A stretch of 64,000 nucleotides of DNA from Acidimicrobiia bacterium (GTDB lineage Bacteria; Actinomycetota; Acidimicrobiia; Spongiisociales; UBA11373): contig JAJCYA010000054.1 in assembly GCA_029263095.1 (NCBI GenBank), positions 1 through 64,000 on the forward strand, read 5' to 3'. Both the position numbers and the translations under genes were made by a program. The notes below the pieces were generated by a model. It did no database searches, had not been told where the DNA came from, and saw only the letters and a list, made by a program, of their open reading frames with translations. Of the stretch, positions 1 through 6,806 are shown one piece after another; position 1 is the stretch's first letter, and each line of letters starts with the position of its first letter.

Positions 1-362
1 CGTACGGTCTTGGCATCGACGCCGAAACGTTCACCAAGTCGTGCTAGCGACCAGCCTTTGGTGTAGAGACGAGCCGCCTCGTGGATCTGTGAAGCGGTCA
101 AGCCATGTTGTCTGCGAACGACACCCTGTCGATCGAGGTGTTCCATGACGGTGGTGCGGTGGATGTTGAAGCGTTCTGCGAGTTCGTTGATCTTGCCGCC
201 GGCTTGGTAGGCCTGGATCAGCTCGTCGATTTGTGACTTCGTGAGGCGATTCTGCTGCTGACGAGGCTGGTGGTGTCGTGGTAGAATATGGCGGGTCTGG
301 GGCGCTTCTTCCTTCTGTTTCAACAAGTTCTGAAGGTTCGAGTTCTGTCCCGCTAGGCCCAC
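1..362 (-). CDS. Recombinase-type helix-turn-helix protein, partial (runs off left edge)
   Basis: The minus strand is open from the left edge to beyond position 362 and encodes two HTH-like segments in tandem. The first has the core AYQAGGKINELAERFNIHRT and the second resembles LYTKGWSLARLGERFGVDAK. This pattern is typical of the DNA-binding part of resolvase/invertase-like serine recombinases and of stand-alone HTH proteins found beside them in actinobacteria. No catalytic recombinase domain is visible. The start is uncertain: a GTG codon lies at 362 and TTG codons at 326 and 323. The 3' end is outside the window, so it may be a fragment of a mobile-element gene or a complete small regulator. 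Confidence 0.6.
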   Translation of the reverse strand, partial: MGLAGQNSNLQNLLKQKEEAPQTRHILPRHHQPRQQQNRLTKSQIDELIQAYQAGGKINELAERFNIHRTTVMEHLDRQGVVRRQHGLTASQIHEAARLYTKGWSLARLGERFGVDAKTV

Positions 363-389
363 GGCAACCCGCCTTCGGCGACTTGCTTG

Positions 390-410
390 GGAGAAGCCAT
401 CGGCTTCTCC
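390..410 (-). terminator. Possible transcription terminator hairpin after pncB
   Basis: A perfect 9-bp inverted repeat, GGAGAAGCC and GGCTTCTCC with a 3-base loop, lies about 50 bases downstream of the pncB stop codon. No clear T-run follows on the minus strand, so it is only a weak candidate for intrinsic termination between pncB and the edge HTH gene. Confidence 0.35.
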
Positions 411-460
411 ACGGCGATCGGTCAAGCCTTGTTCGAGAAGTGTCCGATCAGGCCCACTGA

Positions 461-2017
461 TCAGTCTTGCCTGCCGTCGCTGGCCGACTCGACCGTCTCC
501 TGCTTGAGATCCCATAGGGCCTGGGTCAGCGAGACGTGGTAGACGTGCGGGTTCATGAGACGGCGCACACCGGGGTCCAGTCGTGCCAAGTCGGCTTCCC
601 TTCTCGCCCTGGGGACATCGATCGACTCTCGTTCGATCACGCGCCGACCACCGGCCCACACCGTGTCGAGTAGTGGCTCAACACTCTCGATGTCGGAGCG
701 AAGCACGGTGCGGTGGAAGTCGTGCCGGATCGGATGGCGCAGCGTGAGTTGCTCGCAGCCTTCGAGGTCTTCGGTTTCGAGACCCATGACGTCGGCGGCC
801 GCAAGGCCACGCCGGTCGTAGAGGCGCACCACTTGCTTGTGGCCTGGGGTCACCGTCTTTTGGGGTGACTCCGAGATCTTGACCGCCGGTGCCCATGCTC
901 CCTCCCGGTCGACCGCGACCAGCTTGTAGACGCTGTCGAGCGAGGGATCGCCGTGCGAGGTGAGCAGTTTGGTGCCGACTCCGAAAGCCAGTCGATCGAT
1001 GAGGTGTGTCTCGTCGACTCCGTACTTCCCCGCCTCCTGCTCGATCTGCGTCAGGATCTGCCAGATGGCGAGCTCATCGAGTCCGCTCGAGAGCACGATC
1101 GTGGTGTTCTCGAACCCGCCTGCATCGAGCTGCTGGGCAGATCGGATAGCGAGGTGCGCCAGATCTCCCGAATCGAGGCGAATCCCGACCGGTTCGTGGC
1201 CTTGCTCTCGCAACTCCCGGAACACGGTGATCGCATTGGGGAGCCCACTGTCGAGTGTGTCGACCGTGTCTACCAGCAGCAGGCAGGAGTCGGGGAAGGA
1301 GCGGGCATATGCGCGAAACGCCCCGAGTTCACCCATACCCAGGGCCATCATCGCTTGCACCAGCGAATGACCGTGCGTCCCGCTGGGCTCGATCCCTGCC
1401 CTTCTCGCGGCACCCACATAGCTGGTGCTCGATGCACCTCCGATCAGAGCTGCTCGGCTGCCCGCCGCCGCCCCGTCCTGTGGGCCCCTCCTGACCCCAA
1501 ACTCCAGCGTTGGGCGACCCCGAGCGCTTTCGGCGACGAGGCTCGCCTTGGTGGCGATGAGCGACGAGTAAGACAACTTGTTGAGAAGCGCGGTCTCCAG
1601 TATCTGAGCGACCGCCAGAGGACCACTGACAATGCTGAGCGTGACTCCGGCGTGCACCACTCGACCCTCGGGGACAGAGCAGAGTTCTAGGTCGCCGAAT
1701 GACATGGCACCGAGCCATTCGAGGAAGGCGTCTGTGAACAGGCCCCTCCCGGCGGGGTCGGTGAGGCTCCGCAGATAGTCGATTTCCCCGTCGTCGAACC
1801 GATGCTGCTCCATCCAGTCGAGCAGACCCTCGAGGCCCGCCTGGACGCAGTACCCGGCCTGGTGGTTTCCGTAGTCGGGGTAGGAGCGGAAGAAGTGCTC
1901 GAACATTGCCGGGGTGTCGTGGATTCCTTCGTTGAAATAGAGCTGGGCCATCGTCAGCTCGTAGAGATCTACGAGTAGGGCGCCTTCTCCGGTGCTGCTT
2001 GTTTCGGGGGTTGGCAT
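461..2017 (-). CDS. pncB: Nicotinate phosphoribosyltransferase
   Basis: This is the Preiss-Handler salvage enzyme that joins nicotinate to PRPP to form nicotinate mononucleotide in the cytoplasm. Family features are clear: an N-terminal VDLYELTMAQLYF segment, TLEFGVRRGPQDGA, the GTHGHS loop carrying the histidine expected to be phosphorylated, the PRPP-site GIRLDSGDLA stretch and GVGTKLLTS. With the ATG at 2017 the protein has 518 residues. The same frame opens at an ATG at 2086, but that would overlap the divergent pncA start and adds a 23-residue tail without family character, so I prefer 2017. Neither start has an obvious ribosome binding site. It is divergent from pncA, leaving a 67-base shared promoter region. 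Confidence 0.93.
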   Translation of the reverse strand: MPTPETSSTGEGALLVDLYELTMAQLYFNEGIHDTPAMFEHFFRSYPDYGNHQAGYCVQAGLEGLLDWMEQHRFDDGEIDYLRSLTDPAGRGLFTDAFLEWLGAMSFGDLELCSVPEGRVVHAGVTLSIVSGPLAVAQILETALLNKLSYSSLIATKASLVAESARGRPTLEFGVRRGPQDGAAAGSRAALIGGASSTSYVGAARRAGIEPSGTHGHSLVQAMMALGMGELGAFRAYARSFPDSCLLLVDTVDTLDSGLPNAITVFRELREQGHEPVGIRLDSGDLAHLAIRSAQQLDAGGFENTTIVLSSGLDELAIWQILTQIEQEAGKYGVDETHLIDRLAFGVGTKLLTSHGDPSLDSVYKLVAVDREGAWAPAVKISESPQKTVTPGHKQVVRLYDRRGLAAADVMGLETEDLEGCEQLTLRHPIRHDFHRTVLRSDIESVEPLLDTVWAGGRRVIERESIDVPRARREADLARLDPGVRRLMNPHVYHVSLTQALWDLKQETVESASDGRQD

Positions 2018-2084
2018 CAGTGCGAGGGTACAGCCAGTGCAAGCGATCTGATCTGCGGATGGGCCTGCAAGTATCCTCGGCGTC

Positions 2085-2669
2085 ATGATTCGATACGACT
2101 CTCAGACCGCACTCGTCATCGTCGACGTCCAAAACGACTTTGCCGATCCCGCAGGCGGCCTGTACGTCGGGGATGGCGGTGCCGTCGTACCCGTGATCAA
2201 CGAGCAGATAGCGGCCGCACGCGCTGCAGGGGCACAAGTCGTCTACACCGCCGATTGGCATCCCGAATCCACCCCGCACTTCGCCAAGGACGGGGGGATC
2301 TGGCCGGTGCACTGCGTGGCCGATACATGGGGGTCTGAATTCCATCCAGACCTGGTGGTGGATGGCCCGGTGGTACGCAAGGGCTCCAATGGCGAGGACG
2401 GCTACTCGGGGTTTTCGATGCGCGACCCACAGACCGAAGAAACGACCCCGACCGAATTGGCAAGCATGCTGCGGGATTGGGGCGTGTCCAGGCTCGTGGT
2501 GACCGGTCTGGCCACCGACCACTGCGTCAAAGCGACAGCACTCGACGGGTTGTCAGGGGGATTCTCGGTCCATCTGCTGCGGGACGCGGTGCGCTCGGTA
2601 GACCTCGAAGACGGGGACGGCCAGCGTGCCTTGGCGGAGGTGGAGTCCGCAGGCGGAACGCTCGGGTAG
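2085..2669 (+). CDS. pncA: Nicotinamidase
   Basis: It hydrolyses nicotinamide to nicotinate and ammonia. The 194-residue protein has the complete cysteine-hydrolase layout. The catalytic triad is D14 (VIVDVQNDF), K99 (VRKGSNGEDGYSGF) and C147 (GLATDHCVKATALDG). Metal ligands are D57 and H59 (YTADWHP) and H76 (IWPVHC). It is divergent from pncB and ends flush against the convergent mmsA-like gene. The product feeds both PncB (NAD salvage) and, by inference, the nicotinate hydroxylase encoded a few kilobases downstream, so it may double as the entry step of a catabolic route. Confidence 0.95.
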   Translation: MIRYDSQTALVIVDVQNDFADPAGGLYVGDGGAVVPVINEQIAAARAAGAQVVYTADWHPESTPHFAKDGGIWPVHCVADTWGSEFHPDLVVDGPVVRKGSNGEDGYSGFSMRDPQTEETTPTELASMLRDWGVSRLVVTGLATDHCVKATALDGLSGGFSVHLLRDAVRSVDLEDGDGQRALAEVESAGGTLG

Positions 2670-4169
2670 CTAGCTCTTGCCCTCAAACGCCGGATCCACC
2701 CCGGTGTCCTGGCTCGTATCGACATGCCAGGTACTGACCACGACCTTCTTGTCGGTGTAGAAGTCGACGGCGTCGTTGGCTCGTCCTCGCAACGACCCGT
2801 AGAAGGAGGTCTTGCGCCCACCAACGGCATAGAAGGCGATCGGCGCCGGTGTCCCGATGTTGATACCGACCTGGCCTACGTCGGCGCGCTGGCGGAACTC
2901 GCGGGCCACTCCGCCGTGCTCGGTGTAGATGGCGGCGGTGTGGCCGTATGTGCTGGCGTTGACGACCGAGAGGGCCTCATCGAGACCCGAGACACGCTGC
3001 ACGGCCCGCACCGGGCCGAACAGCTCGCGGTCGAAGATCTCCATCCCGGGTCGTCCCGTCACAACCGTTGGCCCCATCCAGTTGCCGTTCGGATGGCCCT
3101 CCACCTTGGCCCCACGCCCGTCCAGCAGAACCTCGCTCCCTTCGGCGACTGCGGTGTCAACTGCTTGTTCGAGTTGCCGCTGCGAATCCGGCGAGATGAC
3201 GGGACCCATCGTGGTGTCCGGATCCATGCCGTCGCCGAGGCGGAACCGGCCGACCTCGGTGAGGAATCCGTCCATGAATTCGTCGTAGATCGAGTCATAC
3301 ACCAGGAGGTTGGAGCCGGCGAAGCATCTTTGTGACGAGTTCCCCAGCATCGACGAAACGATGTTGGGGAGGCACTTGTCGATGACCGCACTGTCGGTGA
3401 CAACAAGATGGTTCTTGGAACCCCCCTGAGCCTGGCAGCGCTTGGCATTGCCGGTCACGAGCTTGTAGACGGCCTCCGCGACCGTGGAGGACCCAACGAA
3501 GGACAACCCCACTACGTCGGGGTGAACGGCCAAACGTTCTACGACGCTTCTGTCGCCGAGCACCATGTTGACGACGCCGGGTGGGAATCCGGCTTCGGCC
3601 GCCAATTCGACCAGCCGAATCGTGGTCAGCGGGCAATGCTCGCTTGGCTTGACGATGACCGGATTGCCGGTGGCAACGGCCCACGTGAAGTAAAGCGGGA
3701 TCATCGCCGGGAAGTTGAAGGGGGCAATGATCGCAAACGGGCCCAGCGGCTCCCTGATGAACTCGATATCGACCCCGGACCCGACGTTCTCGGTGACGGC
3801 TCCCTTCATTGTTTCGGTCACCGCACTGGCGTGCTCGATGTACTGGAGCGCCCGCAGCATTTCACCCTTGGCCTCGGCGAGGGTCTTGCCGTTTTCTCGC
3901 ACGATGATCTCGGCCAACTCGTCTCGGGCCTCCCAGACGAGGTGGCGATACCGGAACATCATCGCCGAGCGGGTCGGCACCGGTGTCATCCACCAGTCCC
4001 AGAAGGCTGCCTTGGCTGCATCCACTGCCGCGTCTACTTCGGCATTCATCGACATCGGGTGGATGGCGATCGTGTCTCCCGTGGCCGGATTGGTCACCGG
4101 CACGGATTCCGCTCCCGCCACGGGCATCCACTCTCCACCGGTGAAGTTGCGGAGTTGGTCGGCGGTCAT
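2670..4169 (-). CDS. mmsA: CoA-acylating aldehyde dehydrogenase of the methylmalonate-semialdehyde type
   Basis: The protein has 499 residues, the usual family length. The catalytic cysteine is C282 in NSSQRCFAG, preceded by R281 as in MMSDH enzymes where this Arg contacts the substrate carboxylate. The oxyanion-hole region is IIAPFNFPAM. The general-base Glu of ordinary ALDHs is absent: the ELGGKNP-like motif is QAQGGSKNH, a hallmark of the CoA-dependent subgroup. The C-terminus (VDFYTDKKVVVSTW) is also MMSDH-like. Known members turn malonate or methylmalonate semialdehyde, NAD+ and CoA into acyl-CoA, CO2 and NADH. Its start overlaps the enamidase stop (ATGA), so I infer that 2-formylglutarate is the substrate here and glutaryl-CoA the product. 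Valine or inositol catabolism is the alternative. Confidence 0.88.
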   Translation of the reverse strand: MTADQLRNFTGGEWMPVAGAESVPVTNPATGDTIAIHPMSMNAEVDAAVDAAKAAFWDWWMTPVPTRSAMMFRYRHLVWEARDELAEIIVRENGKTLAEAKGEMLRALQYIEHASAVTETMKGAVTENVGSGVDIEFIREPLGPFAIIAPFNFPAMIPLYFTWAVATGNPVIVKPSEHCPLTTIRLVELAAEAGFPPGVVNMVLGDRSVVERLAVHPDVVGLSFVGSSTVAEAVYKLVTGNAKRCQAQGGSKNHLVVTDSAVIDKCLPNIVSSMLGNSSQRCFAGSNLLVYDSIYDEFMDGFLTEVGRFRLGDGMDPDTTMGPVISPDSQRQLEQAVDTAVAEGSEVLLDGRGAKVEGHPNGNWMGPTVVTGRPGMEIFDRELFGPVRAVQRVSGLDEALSVVNASTYGHTAAIYTEHGGVAREFRQRADVGQVGINIGTPAPIAFYAVGGRKTSFYGSLRGRANDAVDFYTDKKVVVSTWHVDTSQDTGVDPAFEGKS

Positions 4170-5317
4170 GCGGGTAGCCCGACGGTGCGAACCGGGGGAG
4201 GCGTGTTACGGCTCTTGCGGACGCGAGTTGTCCCGTCAATGATCACCGCTGCGACGGCAGGCGTGTCTCCGATCGACAGCGCTCCGAGCGCGTCGTCGGC
4301 CTGAGATCCGAGCGGGGCGTCGGATATGACGAGGTCGGCCTCTCGACCGGGGGCGATTGCCCCTGTGTTCAAACCGTGCATTCCTGCCACGTTGCCGGTG
4401 GCGGCAGCCACTGCGATTGCGGGGGCGACTCCGCCCAGTGACGACACCCACGACATGGTTCTAAGCATCCCCAGGGGTTGTACCCCGGACCCCGCCGGGC
4501 TGTCGGTACCGATCACCAGCCGATGCAGCTCGTCTCGTTCGACCAACAATGCGGCGACGGCCCCAGCCGCCTTGACGTTTCCGTTGTGGACCACCTCGAC
4601 GTGCGCTTCTGTCTCCTCCAGGATCCTCTCCACGTCGGAGAGCGGCAAAGCGGTCGGCCCACCGTTGGTGTGGCCGGCTACATCGGGTTGCACCTTGATC
4701 ACGAAGTCGGCCCCAATCACTCCGCTTCCCGGAATCGAGGCGCCACCTGTGTGAACCATCACCTTCATGCCTTGGGATTGGGCCCAGCGAGTCATCTGAG
4801 CGGCTTCGTCGGGATCTTTGACGCCTGAGATTCCGATCTCCGCCACGAGCCGGACCCCTTCAGCAGCCATCTCGGCAAAGTCAGCCTCGGTGAGTCCGGG
4901 TTCGAGCATCACTGCACCGGCGTGGACCTTTACCCCGGCCGGTCTGAGATTGGCAAACGCTTTGCTGGCAAGGATGGTGAGCGCCTTGACTCCAGCGGGA
5001 TCCTTGGGGCGCCCGGGGGTGTGGGGTTCTCCGGCTGACATCATGGTCGTTACCCCTCCGTGAAGACACGACTCGATGAAACCGACCTGATGCTGTCTCG
5101 GTGTGTAGTCGCCGATGACCGGGTGGACGTGGTTGTCGCACAGGCCGGGCATCACGGTGGCACCGCCGGCGTCGATCACCACACCGTCGGCATCAATTGA
5201 ATCACCCACCGATTCGATGGTGCCATCTCGAATGACGATCGTGTCTCCGGCCGTGATCGGGGCCGTGATATCGCCGCTGACGATCGTTCCGATGTTCCTG
5301 ACGACGAGAACGCTCAC
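4166..5317 (-). CDS. ena: Enamidase (6-oxo-1,4,5,6-tetrahydronicotinate amidohydrolase) of the amidohydrolase superfamily
   Basis: The 383-residue protein matches, from memory, the Eubacterium barkeri enamidase of nicotinate fermentation along its whole length, including the family-specific stretches GDYTPRQHQVGFIES, SAGEPHTPGRPKDPAGVKAL and the C-terminal KSRNTPPP. Metal ligands correspond to the barkeri enzyme: H63 and H65 with D272 at one site, and E160, H189 and H216 at the other, with Glu replacing the usual carbamylated Lys. The enzyme opens the enamide ring with loss of ammonia to give 2-formylglutarate. The GTG start overlaps the AA_synth stop and its own stop overlaps mmsA, so the three genes form one transcription unit. 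Confidence 0.85.
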   Translation of the reverse strand: MSVLVVRNIGTIVSGDITAPITAGDTIVIRDGTIESVGDSIDADGVVIDAGGATVMPGLCDNHVHPVIGDYTPRQHQVGFIESCLHGGVTTMMSAGEPHTPGRPKDPAGVKALTILASKAFANLRPAGVKVHAGAVMLEPGLTEADFAEMAAEGVRLVAEIGISGVKDPDEAAQMTRWAQSQGMKVMVHTGGASIPGSGVIGADFVIKVQPDVAGHTNGGPTALPLSDVERILEETEAHVEVVHNGNVKAAGAVAALLVERDELHRLVIGTDSPAGSGVQPLGMLRTMSWVSSLGGVAPAIAVAAATGNVAGMHGLNTGAIAPGREADLVISDAPLGSQADDALGALSIGDTPAVAAVIIDGTTRVRKSRNTPPPVRTVGLPA

Positions 5318-5892
5318 CGCAGCCCGTCCTCTCCGAGGATCCCATCCACTTCCAACCCACCGACACGTGGGAGGGGACGGCCTCCGTCCGTCACCGCGAC
5401 TGCGATCACAAGCTCGGAAGGGGTGGGGGCATCGACAATGCTCAGTTCGACCGCATCGAAGTGGCTGCGAACGAAGGCTGCATCCTTATGATGGACGGGA
5501 ATGTCGAGCGGGGTCCCGGCCGGTCCTCGCTTCTTGGCCGAGGGGATGATCGATTTCCCTCCGCCGCAAGCCTCACGTAGTGGAGCCCCGAACTTGGGAT
5601 GGAGCATGGCGGCCACGTGCTCGAGTTCCCCCGCGGTACCGACGATGCCGCCCTTGCCGTAGCTGTGGACCGGGCGTCCTCCGAGCTGGCCGACCCCCAT
5701 CGAAGCCAGCATCTCGGAGATCTCGACGCTCAGGTCGGAGAGGTCGGAGAGGTCCTCTACGTATCTTCCGGCATGAGGATTCTCGAACACGACGGCTGTG
5801 ATGACCCGGCGGATCGGTGGTTCTACGTCGCGGCCCGCCTCGAGACGGATCTCATCGAGAGTGGTGATGACTTTGCGGATCTTCACAAGCAC
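5314..5892 (-). CDS. AA_synth (PF06684, DUF1185) family protein of unknown function
   Basis: The 192-residue protein has the features of the poorly understood AA_synth family: an N-terminal IRKVITTLDEIRLEAG, a central YGKGGIVGTAGELEHVAAMLHPKFG and a basic PSAKKRGPAGTPLDIPVHHKDAAFVRSH-like region shown here in part. No catalytic role is established for the family. It is the first gene of the enamidase operon (start GTG at 5892, or GTG at 5886) and diverges from the molybdenum hydroxylase genes across a 77-base promoter region. Its place in the operon suggests a role in handling a ring-reduced or ring-opened nicotinate intermediate; this is inference only. Confidence 0.75.
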   Translation of the reverse strand: MLVKIRKVITTLDEIRLEAGRDVEPPIRRVITAVVFENPHAGRYVEDLSDLSDLSVEISEMLASMGVGQLGGRPVHSYGKGGIVGTAGELEHVAAMLHPKFGAPLREACGGGKSIIPSAKKRGPAGTPLDIPVHHKDAAFVRSHFDAVELSIVDAPTPSELVIAVAVTDGGRPLPRVGGLEVDGILGEDGLR

Positions 5893-5969
5893 TTCCTGTC
5901 TCCGATTCGGCGAGCATAGGACGGGATCGCGGTCCGCTGTCGTGGGCTGCGGGCGTAGGGTACGGCCCC

Positions 5970-6806
5970 GTGCAATATGCCAATCCCGCCACGCTGGCCA
6001 AGGCCCTAGAACTGATGTCGCAACACGACATCTCGGTGGTGGCGGGTGGAACAGATTTCTACCCCGCTCGGGCAGGGAGAACCGTCGACGAACCTGTGCT
6101 CGATCTCACCGGATTGTCCGAGCTGGGGAACATTGGCGCATCGGGTGACCGCATCCGGATAGGGGCGTTGGCGACGTGGACCGAGATCGCACATGCGGCT
6201 TTGCCGGACGGCTGCCGAGCCCTCCAGCAGGCGGCGGTCGAAGTCGGAGGACGTCAGATCCAGAATGTAGGAACGATCGGAGGCAACCTCTGCAACTCGT
6301 CGCCTGCAGCGGACGGAGTCCCTCCGCTGCTCCTGGTCGACGCATCGGTGGAGCTGATGTCGGTCTCCGGCGTCAGGACGCTTCGACTCGAGGAGTTCCT
6401 GGTGGGTTATCGCAGAACGGCACTGCGTTCCGATGAGCTCTTGACGGCTGTGCTGATCCCGCGGGAGGCCACCGGCGGACATTCGGCATTCATCAAGTTC
6501 GGATCCCGTCGACACCTGGTGATCTCGATAGTGATGGCCGGCGCTCGTCTCGTCGTTGCAGACGACGGCACGATCGCTGATGCACGGGTGGCAGTCGGTG
6601 CCTGTTCGCCGGTGGCGGAACGACTCGAAGCCCTAGAGCAGGATTTGCTTGGTCTCGCGGCCGGCGAGGCGGCCGGATGCGTGGCCAACCGACACCTAGA
6701 GATGCTCTCGCCCATTGATGATGTGCGTGCGTCTGCCGACTACCGACGAACCGCGGCCCGAGTCTTGGTGAAACGGGCCCTCGACGGATGCGTGATGCAC
6801 CCATGA
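5970..6806 (+). CDS. FAD-binding medium subunit of a molybdenum hydroxylase (probable nicotinate dehydrogenase)
   Basis: The 278-residue protein is a CoxM/XdhB-type FAD subunit. The N-terminal VVAGGTDFYP and the GTIGGNLCNSSPAADGVPPLL segment form the two FAD-contact motifs, and a CO dehydrogenase flavoprotein C-terminal domain follows from about residue 170. It passes electrons from the iron-sulfur clusters to an external acceptor. The start is GTG at 5970 (the sequence reads GTGCAATATGCC). Its stop overlaps the next gene by four bases, which indicates a two-gene operon for one complex. The nicotinate assignment rests on the neighbouring enamidase, not on this sequence. Confidence 0.85.
   Translation: MQYANPATLAKALELMSQHDISVVAGGTDFYPARAGRTVDEPVLDLTGLSELGNIGASGDRIRIGALATWTEIAHAALPDGCRALQQAAVEVGGRQIQNVGTIGGNLCNSSPAADGVPPLLLVDASVELMSVSGVRTLRLEEFLVGYRRTALRSDELLTAVLIPREATGGHSAFIKFGSRRHLVISIVMAGARLVVADDGTIADARVAVGACSPVAERLEALEQDLLGLAAGEAAGCVANRHLEMLSPIDDVRASADYRRTAARVLVKRALDGCVMHP

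Noticed and set aside
953-1690. Long open frame on the plus strand opposite pncB
   Set aside because: It is antisense to the strongly conserved pncB, shows no domain and reflects high GC content.
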